Positions 16,569 through 24,482 of a DNA stretch of 64,000 nt are shown piece by piece. The notes beneath the pieces were generated by a model. It saw only the letters and a program-made list of their open reading frames with translations, did no database searches and was not told the origin of the DNA. Source of the DNA: CAKSQF01 sp963628435. GTDB taxonomy: Bacteria; Bacillota; Clostridia; Oscillospirales; CAG-272. The position numbers were made by a program, and so were the translations under genes. Each line of letters opens with the position of its first letter. The first letter of the stretch is position 1. The DNA is taken from contig CAVGEY010000001.1 of assembly GCA_963628435.1 (NCBI GenBank), forward strand, positions 98,352 to 162,351. Reading direction: 5' to 3'.

Positions 16569-16577
16569 TGATATAAT
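16569..16577 (+). promoter_or_regulatory. Possible extended -10 element ahead of the MATE fusion gene
   Basis: TGA directly followed by TATAAT (16572-16577) in the 45-base gap between the STAS gene and the MATE fusion gene. No -35 is visible. It could give extra transcription of the transporter and following genes. Confidence 0.35.
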
Positions 16578-16600
16578 CGGGCGGACAGGGAAAGGAGCGG

Positions 16601-18379
16601 ATGGCTCGGATGGGTGAGAGCAAGATCGGCAAAACCGACAAAAAAGCGAAAAAAGACAAAAAAATAAATTTTGCCGGCACGGCTTACCGCAGTTTTCTCG
16701 CATGGGGGATCTGCTCGTCGCTGTCGACAACCGTCTGTACGATAGTCGACGCTCTTCTTGTCGGCACACTTGTCGGAAGCGACGGACTTACCGTGACGAA
16801 TATCGCAACGCCCGTCTATCTTATCTACGCGCTTTTCGGCGTTACGGTCGGAATAGGCGCGAATGTCGGGATTGCAAGATGTCTCGGTGCCGACGACAGA
16901 GAGGGAGCAAACCGAATGTTTTCGTCGGCTCTTACCGTCGGACTCGTTCTCGCGCTTGTCTGTCTTTCCCCGCTTCTCTTCAGGGATACCTATTATTCGT
17001 TTCTCGGAGTGACCGATGAACTTTATTCGCTCGCCGATCGGTATCTGCGTGTCGTTCTCTGGTCGGCACCCGTCTTTGTTTTCTACCATATTCTCTCGGC
17101 ATCGGTCAAAACCGACGGCGATCCGAAACTTGCGGCGCTTGCGTCTGCGGCCGTGATTCTTGCGAATCTGTCGCTCGACTTCATTTTCATCAAGTGGCTG
17201 AACATGGGCATACTCGGAGCATCGGCATCGCTCTGCACCGCCGAAACGCTCGGCGTTCTGATTCTGCTTTCCCATTTTCTCAAGAAGCATAATCTGCTCA
17301 AATTGAAACCCGCGATTCCGAAGCTCAGAGACATCGCGAATTTTGTCTGGGAGGGATTCAGTTCGGGATCCGCATTCATATTCTCGTCTGTCGTCATGCT
17401 CGTGTTCAATAACAGACTTCTCGGATTCGGCGGAGCCGACGGACGGCTGTATGTCGCGATTTACGGTGTGCTCTATACCGTCGGCACCATACCCGGCGGA
17501 ATTTATGAGGGAACATCGGTCGCGCTTTCGACCGTTACTCCTTTCCTTGTCGGCGAATCGGATACCGAGGGCATAGACATGGTGGCGAAACGCGCGTTGA
17601 AAATCGCACTTTTCGTCGGTATCGCGCTCGGAACGGTCGGCATACTTCTGCCGGGACAGATAACGGGACTTTTCGGAATCGACAGTCCGCGCGCCGCGGC
17701 CGCGCTGCGTGTCTTTGCGCTATGCAGCCTGCCGATAGGCATAAATACGGTGATCACCTCTTTCTGGCAGTCAATCGGGAGGGCAAAACTCGCAAACAGC
17801 CTGTCGGTGCTGAGAAATTTCGCTTTGATTCTCACATCGGGCCTGCTGCTTATCCCGAAATTCAATGTTCTCGGCGTTTCGCTTGCCTATCTCACGACCG
17901 AACTTGTCTGCCTTCTTTTCGTGCTCGGCGTGATGATGATTTCGCCGTCGAAAAAATATGTCGGCTCGCATTATTCGCATGACGACAGCACCGGAAGGCT
18001 GTTTGAGTGCGACTACCCGATAAAGACCGAGAGCATGGAAAAAATCTCTTCCGATCTCGAAGAAATCTGCGACGGGTGGGAAATCGGCCCGAAACAGGCT
18101 TTTCTGATAAATTTCGTCTGCGAGGAGCTGCTGCTCAACATCATAAAATACGCGCTTGACGGCGACGGCGGCAAAGGCGGATTTTTCGTATCGGTAAAAC
18201 TCATGGAGAAGGGCGGGGACTATGTTCTCTGCGTAAGGGACAATGTCCGGCTTTACAATCCTTTTGAGTCGGAAGGAGACAGCATCGACAGCGGCGTTCT
18301 CAATCTGATAAAGAAAAAAGCGAAAAAGTGCGAATATCAGCGCAAACTTGTTTTCAACTATCTGTATCTTGTAATCTGA
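16601..18379 (+). CDS. MATE-family transporter fused to a C-terminal anti-sigma-like HATPase domain
   Basis: A 592-residue fusion. After a Lys-rich N-terminus, residues about 27-450 are a 12-helix MATE/MOP transporter (VDALLVGTLVGSDGLTV, IGANVGIARCLGADD, SFWQSIGRAK). Residues about 465-592 form a GHKL ATPase domain of the RsbW/SpoIIAB type, with its N-box EELLLNIIKYA beginning at residue 508. The following D-box reads RDNVRLYNPF, without the usual Asp-x-Gly, and the glycine-rich lid looks degenerate, so ATP binding may be weakened. Position between a STAS antagonist and a SpoIIE phosphatase suggests that transport is gated by partner switching. GGAG stands 3 bases before this ATG and 12 before the ATG at 16610. 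Confidence 0.85.
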   Translation: MARMGESKIGKTDKKAKKDKKINFAGTAYRSFLAWGICSSLSTTVCTIVDALLVGTLVGSDGLTVTNIATPVYLIYALFGVTVGIGANVGIARCLGADDREGANRMFSSALTVGLVLALVCLSPLLFRDTYYSFLGVTDELYSLADRYLRVVLWSAPVFVFYHILSASVKTDGDPKLAALASAAVILANLSLDFIFIKWLNMGILGASASLCTAETLGVLILLSHFLKKHNLLKLKPAIPKLRDIANFVWEGFSSGSAFIFSSVVMLVFNNRLLGFGGADGRLYVAIYGVLYTVGTIPGGIYEGTSVALSTVTPFLVGESDTEGIDMVAKRALKIALFVGIALGTVGILLPGQITGLFGIDSPRAAAALRVFALCSLPIGINTVITSFWQSIGRAKLANSLSVLRNFALILTSGLLLIPKFNVLGVSLAYLTTELVCLLFVLGVMMISPSKKYVGSHYSHDDSTGRLFECDYPIKTESMEKISSDLEEICDGWEIGPKQAFLINFVCEELLLNIIKYALDGDGGKGGFFVSVKLMEKGGDYVLCVRDNVRLYNPFESEGDSIDSGVLNLIKKKAKKCEYQRKLVFNYLYLVI

Positions 18380-18408
18380 ACTATTGACAAATCGAATGGA
18401 GAGTCCGC

Positions 18409-19311
18409 ATGAAAAATCAGGCGGTTTATGAGGATATAATCGAAAGAGAGCGCCTCTCGGTGCAGAACGCGCTGCTTTCGGAATACGAAATGCCGATACT
18501 TTCCGGGATTTTCTCGGAGAAAAAGGGACTTTACGTACTTGATATCGGCTGCAGTGACGGAGAAAAAACGGTTGCCCGTTTTTCGAGCGATGCCGTGTCG
18601 TCGGCCGTCGGAATAGAATACAATGACGCATCGGTGCGCAGGGCGAATGAAAAATTCGGCGGCGGCAAATTTTCTTTTTACTGCTGCGATGTCGAGACCG
18701 ACCGACTGAGCGTACTGCTGTCGAAGCTCACTCACCGCGACAGGTCGGCATCCGACGGCAGGGGCGAAAATTTCCGCGGATTCGATGTCATATATATGTC
18801 GTTCGTGCTGATGCATCTGCGTGACGGGAAGGCACTGCTGACAAGGCTGAAGCCCTATCTTGCCGACGGCGGAACGCTTCTTATTATCGATGCCGACGAC
18901 GGGATGTCGACACTTACCCCCGATGACGGGGGGCTGCTTCCCGAATTTCTCTCGATGCTTTCCGAGGACCGTTACGGCGGCAGGCGTGACAGCGGCCGAA
19001 TAATCCCCGATTTGCTCGCCGAATGCGGATATACGGGTATTACCGAAAAATGCGGCGGCGTTTTCGCGGGACGCGGCAGTGATAACAGAAAAAAGAAGGA
19101 AGCGATTTTCCGCACCTATTTTTCGTTTCTTCCCGAAGATGTCAAAATACTTCTGAGAGATGAGAAAAATGAAAAAGAAAAATACGAAAGCTGGAAAAAA
19201 TGGCTCGATGTCAACTATCGAAAGCTGCATCGGGAAATCGTCTCGGACGAGTCCGAAATTTTTATGGGTACGAGAATGATTACCTGTCGAAAAGACGGGA
19301 GCGGTGAATAA
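18409..19311 (+). CDS. Class I SAM-dependent methyltransferase
   Basis: A 300-residue protein with a Rossmann methyltransferase core: motif I VLDIGCSDGE at residues 43-52, an acidic residue after strand 2 (GIEYND), and FYCCDVE. The central part FDVIYMSFVLMHLRDGKALLTRLKPYLADGG is the post-motif region. The C-terminal 100 residues are charged and unassigned. It sits between the MATE fusion and an acetyltransferase, joined end-to-start with the latter, so it belongs to the same unit. The methyl acceptor is not deducible; a small molecule exported by the MATE protein is one idea. Confidence 0.8.
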   Translation: MKNQAVYEDIIERERLSVQNALLSEYEMPILSGIFSEKKGLYVLDIGCSDGEKTVARFSSDAVSSAVGIEYNDASVRRANEKFGGGKFSFYCCDVETDRLSVLLSKLTHRDRSASDGRGENFRGFDVIYMSFVLMHLRDGKALLTRLKPYLADGGTLLIIDADDGMSTLTPDDGGLLPEFLSMLSEDRYGGRRDSGRIIPDLLAECGYTGITEKCGGVFAGRGSDNRKKKEAIFRTYFSFLPEDVKILLRDEKNEKEKYESWKKWLDVNYRKLHREIVSDESEIFMGTRMITCRKDGSGE

Positions 19312-19890
19312 ATGGATTTTTTCGGAATCGGAGCCTGCGGTTTTTCGCTGAGAGAAGCGAAAATCGGCGACATCGGCGAAATCAGGAAAATATGCGATGA
19401 CTGTGTCGGAGAGGGACTTTATACCGAGGAGGAACTCGGCAGCGCCGTGAAATCCGAAAACCGTTTTCTGTATGTTTTGGAAGGCGGCGGCAAAATCCGC
19501 GGATATATCTATTTTATGCTGACATCACCCGCCGAAATTTTAAGTTATACGAAAATCGATGAACATCTTCTCGAAAAAATCGTCGATATGCGGCGCACCG
19601 TCGGCAAAATACAGTCGGTCGCGGTTACCGAAGACTGCCGCAGACGCGGTTTTTCGGTGGATATGATAAATTTCGCGCTGTCGGTACTTAAAGAAAACGG
19701 TATCGGGACCGTGTTTATCGCCTGCTGGAAAAAGGGAAATTACCTTCCGCTCGGCAGAGCCGTCGCAAAATGCGGATTTTCAGAACTGTCCGAAACAGGC
19801 GAAATCTGGTATGATAACGAAAGACTGAAATGCCCGTACTGCGGCGGCAGATGCCGCTGTCACGCGGAGCTTTATTATAAAAAAATATAA
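19312..19890 (+). CDS. GNAT-family acetyltransferase with a Cys-rich C-terminal tail
   Basis: A 192-residue protein with the GNAT acetyl-CoA binding stretch (KIQSVAVTEDCRRRGFSVDMI) around residues 100-120. The last 25 residues contain KCPYCGGRCRC, a CxxC...CxC arrangement that could bind zinc. The ATG follows the methyltransferase stop directly, so translation is probably coupled. The acceptor is unknown. Confidence 0.8.
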   Translation: MDFFGIGACGFSLREAKIGDIGEIRKICDDCVGEGLYTEEELGSAVKSENRFLYVLEGGGKIRGYIYFMLTSPAEILSYTKIDEHLLEKIVDMRRTVGKIQSVAVTEDCRRRGFSVDMINFALSVLKENGIGTVFIACWKKGNYLPLGRAVAKCGFSELSETGEIWYDNERLKCPYCGGRCRCHAELYYKKI

Positions 19891-19896
19891 GAGGGA

Positions 19897-21597
19897 ATGG
19901 TCAAAACCGTGGAAAAAATCAAGGTCAAATCAAAGCTCAAGACCAAATCAAAGCTGAAACTGCTTCCGAAACTCATCATTTCGCTCGGTGTAATGGGAGC
20001 GGTCCTGACAATCGTCATATCGCAGTTCAGCTACTATGTTACGAAATCCTATCTCGAAGAACAGTTCGCCGAGCGAGTCAAGACAAACTCGAAGGCCATC
20101 GCGGCGATGCTGTCGCCCGAAGATGTCAAAACGGTAATTTCGGAGGGCGGAAACGAGACCGCGGAATATACCGAGATGTGCGCGCTTTTCAACAGGCTTA
20201 AAAAAGACGGGGGGGTAACCTATCTCTCGCTGACCGTTCCCGATGAGGACAGCGTAACATTCTATATTGACGCGATGGTCGAGGAGATGGGCGACTTGCC
20301 CGAAAATCAGATGGCATACGGCACCGATGTGCTTTATACCGATGCCGCAAATCCCGACGATCCCGAGGACTATCGGAAATACATCACGATCTGGAACTGT
20401 TTTGAGGACAACAAAGGACTCGACACACCCGCGATTACCGACAACAGCTATGGCTACAACTATACTGGTATCGCGGTCGTTCTTGATGAAAACGGAACGG
20501 CAATCGCCGAAATACAGTATATTCTCGACATGGGCGATGTGCATGATTATCTTAACCGCTTCATGCTGAATATGCTGCTTATCTCGTTTATCATTATTCT
20601 GCTGACGGTCGGAGTTTATGTGATTTTCGTCCGACTTATGGTAACGAAGCCGATAGGCGAACTCGCGAGATTTACTCAGAACATAACCGACACGGGAGTG
20701 TTCGAAAATCAGCGGATTTCGCTCGGCACGGGCGATGAAATCGAAGCGCTCGGCGATTCGTTCAACTATATGCTCGAAAAGCTCGAAGATTATATCGCCA
20801 ATCTCTCCAGAATGACCGCCGAAAAGGAAAGAATCGGAGCCGAACTCGATATTGCGACTCATATACAGGCATCGATGCTCCCGTGCATCTTCCCGGCATT
20901 CCCCGATCGCAGGGAATTCGGTATTTTCGCGACCATGACACCCGCAAAGGAGGTCGGCGGCGATTTCTACGACTTCTTCATGGTGGATAAGCGACATCTC
21001 GCCATAGTCGTTGCCGATGTTTCGGGCAAGGGAGTGCCCGCCGCTCTCTTTATGGTAATCGGCAAGACGCTTATAAAAGACCATACCGAACCCGGTGCCG
21101 ATCTCGGAGACGTGTTCGGAAAGGTAAACAACATTCTCTGCGAATCGAACAGCGAAGGCCTGTTCATAACCGCGTTCGAGGGAGTGCTTGACCTTGTTAC
21201 CGGCGAATTTTCCTATGTGAACGCCGGACACGAATTGCCGTTCATATACAAAAACGGAAAGTTCAAACCGATAAAAATCAAGGCGGGATTCGTTCTTGCC
21301 GGACTTGAGGATATGCGTTACGGCACAGGCAGTATCATGCTTGAGCCGGGCGACAGAATCTTCCAGTATACCGACGGCGTAACCGAAGCGACCGACAGTG
21401 AAAACAGACTTTTCGGAATGGAAAGACTCGAAAAGAGCCTTAACGATGCGTCCGACAAATCGCCCGAAGAACTTCTCGGAACGATCAAAAACGATATTGA
21501 CGCATTCGTAAAAGAAGCTCCGCAGTTTGACGATATCACAATGCTCTGTCTTGATTACAGATGCAGAATGGAAGATACGGGAGAGGAGAAGGAATGA
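19897..21597 (+). CDS. Membrane sensor with HAMP and SpoIIE-type PP2C phosphatase domain
   Basis: A 566-residue signalling protein: Lys-rich N-terminus, membrane helix at about 23-45, extracellular sensor of about 180 residues, second helix at about 225-248, HAMP domain (VTKPIGELARFTQNITDTG), short coiled coil (MTAEKERIGAELDIATHIQASMLP), then the phosphatase with metal-binding Asp residues in GGDFYDFF, VADVSGKGVPAALFM and QFDDITML. Such enzymes dephosphorylate STAS antagonists on an external signal, so the STAS protein at 16250 is the likely substrate. GAGGG is only 1 base from the ATG at 19897; the in-frame GTG at 19909 (13 bases) may be the true start. The stop overlaps the next start. Confidence 0.9.
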   Translation: MVKTVEKIKVKSKLKTKSKLKLLPKLIISLGVMGAVLTIVISQFSYYVTKSYLEEQFAERVKTNSKAIAAMLSPEDVKTVISEGGNETAEYTEMCALFNRLKKDGGVTYLSLTVPDEDSVTFYIDAMVEEMGDLPENQMAYGTDVLYTDAANPDDPEDYRKYITIWNCFEDNKGLDTPAITDNSYGYNYTGIAVVLDENGTAIAEIQYILDMGDVHDYLNRFMLNMLLISFIIILLTVGVYVIFVRLMVTKPIGELARFTQNITDTGVFENQRISLGTGDEIEALGDSFNYMLEKLEDYIANLSRMTAEKERIGAELDIATHIQASMLPCIFPAFPDRREFGIFATMTPAKEVGGDFYDFFMVDKRHLAIVVADVSGKGVPAALFMVIGKTLIKDHTEPGADLGDVFGKVNNILCESNSEGLFITAFEGVLDLVTGEFSYVNAGHELPFIYKNGKFKPIKIKAGFVLAGLEDMRYGTGSIMLEPGDRIFQYTDGVTEATDSENRLFGMERLEKSLNDASDKSPEELLGTIKNDIDAFVKEAPQFDDITMLCLDYRCRMEDTGEEKE

Positions 21598-21998
21598 AAG
21601 AAGAGCTGACGCTTGACGCAACGACCGAGAATATCGAAGAAGTTACCGCTTTTATCGACGCTTATCTTGAAAAGATCGACTGTCCGATGCATGAACAGAT
21701 GCAGATTGATGTTGCGGTGGATGAGCTGTTCAGCAACATAGCGAATTATGCCTATTCCCCGAATGTCGGCAAGGCGACTGTCGAAATCGATGCCGCGGAC
21801 GCGGGGGTGGTTATAACCTTCATTGACAGCGGAATACCCTATAATCCGCTCGAAAGAGAAGATCCCGACATCAAGGCAAAAGTCGAGGACAGAGAGATAG
21901 GCGGTCTCGGAATATTCATGGTCAAAAAGATGATGGACGATATGTCTTACGAATACCGCGACGGCAAAAACATTCTCACAATCAGAAAAAATCTGTGA
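21594..21998 (+). CDS. Anti-sigma factor-like serine kinase (RsbW/SpoIIAB family HATPase)
   Basis: A 134-residue GHKL kinase with intact motifs: N-box VAVDELFSNIANYAY, D-box FIDSGIPYNPL, and the glycine-rich lid IGGLGIFMVKKMMDD. It would phosphorylate the STAS protein at 16250 and sequester a partner when free. The ATG overlaps the phosphatase stop by 4 bases and has a GAGGAGAAGGA site. Unlike the HATPase domain fused to the MATE transporter, its nucleotide-binding glycines are conserved, suggesting a division of labour. A strong terminator follows. Confidence 0.9.
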   Translation: MKEELTLDATTENIEEVTAFIDAYLEKIDCPMHEQMQIDVAVDELFSNIANYAYSPNVGKATVEIDAADAGVVITFIDSGIPYNPLEREDPDIKAKVEDREIGGLGIFMVKKMMDDMSYEYRDGKNILTIRKNL

Positions 21999-22004
21999 AA
22001 AAGC

Positions 22005-22054
22005 AAGTCGGATAAGGCGCAGACCGAAAGGTCGTTTCCTTATCCGACTTTTTT
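22005..22054 (+). terminator. Rho-independent terminator of the signalling cassette
   Basis: AAGTCGGATAAGG (22005-22017) pairs with CCTTATCCGACTT (22038-22050), with an inner GACC/GGTC pairing, followed by a run of six T. It also faces the end of the convergent rhamnosidase gene. Confidence 0.88.
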
Positions 22055-22096
22055 GATGGGGGCGGCATCCTTTGTTCGACTGCCGATACCGCAATA

Positions 22097-24277
22097 TTAT
22101 CGTTCGGTTTTGCCGAGAGTTTCGTAATAGTATATCGGAAGCGCGCTCCATCCGTGACATAGCGAGCCCGCTCCGCCGAAATCGGCGGCGCCCGCCGTCG
22201 TTTCCCAGAATGAGGTTGCGCCGCGTCTGAGCATCGCGAGATATTCGCGGTCGATTTCATCGAGAATCAGGGGAGCGTATTTTTTACGGTCGACCGAAAG
22301 AAGCGCGTCGAATCTGAATCCGTTCATGCTGAGCGTGTTCGGGTAGACGGTAAGCCCGCTGTCGGCCTCTCCGTTCGCCTCCATTACCGAAAGCATAACC
22401 GATTTGTCGACCGAATCGGCGGCGCCGCAGAGCATACAGAGCGACTGAGTAAGCACCGAATAGCTTTTGCCGCGATTTTCGTCGAAGCTCTCGAAAAGGC
22501 GGCTTTCGGGATTGTAGAATTTATCTTTTATCACGCCGTTCAGACTGCGTTTTATCTGTCTGTAAAAGTCGGCGCGGTCGGATTTTCCGAGATATTCGCA
22601 GATGTTTGCCATCGATGACAGAGCGAGCGAGACAAAAGCGTTCAGCGGAGACTCCAAACGGCGGTTCCGCTCGCCGAAACTGCCGCTCATCGTCGGCGAC
22701 CATTCGTAGAAGTTCCAGTAGGGAAAGACGCCGTTAAATTCGCCGTAAAAGTTTTCGATTATGCCGTCCGTGTCCCGACGGGAGAGCAGGGTGGCCATAA
22801 GATTTTCGAGCATATCGAATTTTTCGGCGGCAAGCGAACTGTCGCCGCTGTATCTGATGTATTCGTCCATCTGTATGAAATATACGCACGAGAAAGACGG
22901 AATCGGATAATCTCTGCCGGCGGGATAGCAGAGCATTAAGAGCCCGTCATCGCGCACGCCGCGGCTTATCAGTTCAAGCGAGGCGCGCGCCGCCTCTGTT
23001 TCGCCGAACGCAAAATATCCGCAGAGCATCTGATTGCGCGAGTCCATTGTGTAAAGCGCCTGTTCGCGCCACGGGCAGTCCTCGTAATGCTCGTGCAGAC
23101 ACTGTGTGAGGGTATTCTGACAGACTTTGTAAATCGTCTCGCGCAGAATGTTGCCGCAGCGAAAATCTTTTTTCGCGAGCGGATAGACGGTCGGACGAAG
23201 CCCCGCATAGTATACGGCGGCATGATCCGAGCGGATAAAGAACTGCAGATAGCGGCAGCCGAATCTGCGGAAGGTGTGGAGATAGCGGTTATCTCCCTTT
23301 TTCAGCTTTATATCGCACCACGCGCCGCGCACGGCCGTTCTGATTCTGCCGTCTTCGAGATGCTCTCCGAATCCGACATCCATTATGCAGTCGGAGTCGG
23401 TTTCGATGTCGAAATCGAGAAATCCCGACATCTCGGAGCCGAGATCAACCGTAAAATATATGCCGTCAAAAGATTTTTCCCTGCAAAAATCGTGCTTGTC
23501 GATTTCGAACGGCGACGAAAAATCGCAGAGCGGTCCTTCATAAAGTTTTCGCGAGGTGAGCGCCGCCGTCTGCATTCGTGCTCCGGGATTTCCCGGATTT
23601 TCGGTGTAAATAAAATCGCCTGCCATGACAATACGGGATTTTGCGCGCGGCTCGAGAACGAGCTTCTTGTTCGGACGGGCGAAAAAGCCGGCAGACGGTG
23701 CGGACACGATATATGATTTTTCGAATCCTTCGGCCGAACCGGGCGTGCGGAAACCGTCATCCGACGAAATGTCATAATGATATGTCGGGCCGAGCTGATG
23801 GGATATCAGGTCGCATCTTCCCGACAGATAGTCGCGCGAAAGTCTTGACGGGGTATCTTCGGAAGAAAAGGCGACGATTTCGGTCTTTTCGCCCGAACGC
23901 GAAAGCTCGAAAATCAGCCCCGCGTCCCCTTTCGCGTATGTCTGGCTGTCGATTCCGTAATACCAGACAGTGATTGCCATGCGGTTTTTTCCGTCTTTTA
24001 TAAACGGGCCGACATCAACTTCGTCAAAAACGGCGCGGTCGGGATAGTCGGCATACTGCCCGAATGCGGCAAGAGTGCCGTTTATCCATACGGTATAGTT
24101 TGAGTCGGCGGCGATTTTAAGAATGTATCTTTCGCCCGAATCGGATTTTTCCGATTCGAAATCGGATATGAAATCGGAGAAGCAGTCGGAGAGATTTTCG
24201 CATCCCTTCGCCCATATCCGTTTTCCTTTTTCGAAAATTCGGGAGCGGTCCGGTTTCGCAAACGAGTTATCTTCCAT
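22097..24277 (-). CDS. Alpha-L-rhamnosidase-like glycoside hydrolase (GH78-type, cytoplasmic)
   Basis: A 726-residue protein: N-terminal beta-sandwich domains with KIAADSNYTVWINGTLAAFG, a jelly-roll region, then an (alpha/alpha)6 barrel with EDCPWREQALYTMDSRNQM, the segment holding the acidic catalytic residues in GH78-like enzymes, and SFWETTAG near the end. It would release terminal alpha-L-rhamnose. There is no signal peptide, so it acts on imported oligosaccharides. It is divergent from rhaB-rhaA-rhaD, which metabolise its product, and has its own consensus promoter at 24323-24351. The family call is by motif and fold order; a related unclassified six-hairpin enzyme is possible. Confidence 0.83.
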   Translation of the reverse strand: MEDNSFAKPDRSRIFEKGKRIWAKGCENLSDCFSDFISDFESEKSDSGERYILKIAADSNYTVWINGTLAAFGQYADYPDRAVFDEVDVGPFIKDGKNRMAITVWYYGIDSQTYAKGDAGLIFELSRSGEKTEIVAFSSEDTPSRLSRDYLSGRCDLISHQLGPTYHYDISSDDGFRTPGSAEGFEKSYIVSAPSAGFFARPNKKLVLEPRAKSRIVMAGDFIYTENPGNPGARMQTAALTSRKLYEGPLCDFSSPFEIDKHDFCREKSFDGIYFTVDLGSEMSGFLDFDIETDSDCIMDVGFGEHLEDGRIRTAVRGAWCDIKLKKGDNRYLHTFRRFGCRYLQFFIRSDHAAVYYAGLRPTVYPLAKKDFRCGNILRETIYKVCQNTLTQCLHEHYEDCPWREQALYTMDSRNQMLCGYFAFGETEAARASLELISRGVRDDGLLMLCYPAGRDYPIPSFSCVYFIQMDEYIRYSGDSSLAAEKFDMLENLMATLLSRRDTDGIIENFYGEFNGVFPYWNFYEWSPTMSGSFGERNRRLESPLNAFVSLALSSMANICEYLGKSDRADFYRQIKRSLNGVIKDKFYNPESRLFESFDENRGKSYSVLTQSLCMLCGAADSVDKSVMLSVMEANGEADSGLTVYPNTLSMNGFRFDALLSVDRKKYAPLILDEIDREYLAMLRRGATSFWETTAGAADFGGAGSLCHGWSALPIYYYETLGKTER

Positions 24278-24322
24278 AATTTTTTTATTCCTTTCGTCCG
24301 GAGTTTTGCGGCGACTGTAATA

Positions 24323-24351
24323 ATAATATTTTAACCGACGGGAAAAGTCAA
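24323..24351 (-). promoter_or_regulatory. Sigma-A promoter of the rhamnosidase gene
   Basis: On the minus strand TTGACT (plus 24346-24351), a 17-base spacer and TATTAT (plus 24323-24328), about 45 bases before the rhamnosidase start. Confidence 0.75.
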
Positions 24352-24390
24352 GAGAAAGCCGAAAAAATCAAAAAATATAATGTCGGGCGG

Positions 24391-24418
24391 TTGATTTTTT
24401 TTCGTTTTGTGATATACT
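24391..24418 (+). promoter_or_regulatory. Sigma-A promoter of rhaB-rhaA-rhaD
   Basis: TTGATT (24391-24396), a 16-base T-rich spacer and TATACT (24413-24418), 65 bases before the rhaB start. Its -35 is 39 bases from the divergent rhamnosidase -35, so one regulator could control both. Confidence 0.7.
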
Positions 24419-24482
24419 TTTTAATGTTGAAGAGATTTTCGGCGAAACGCGAGCATTTTTCGCTGCGAACGGAGGAATGTTT

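Noticed and set aside
19948..21621. A 557-codon open frame antisense to the SpoIIE phosphatase gene
   Set aside because: It has no recognisable domain, no ribosome site and composition typical of antisense frames over GAA/GAC/TCG-rich genes; the plus strand has clear phosphatase motifs.
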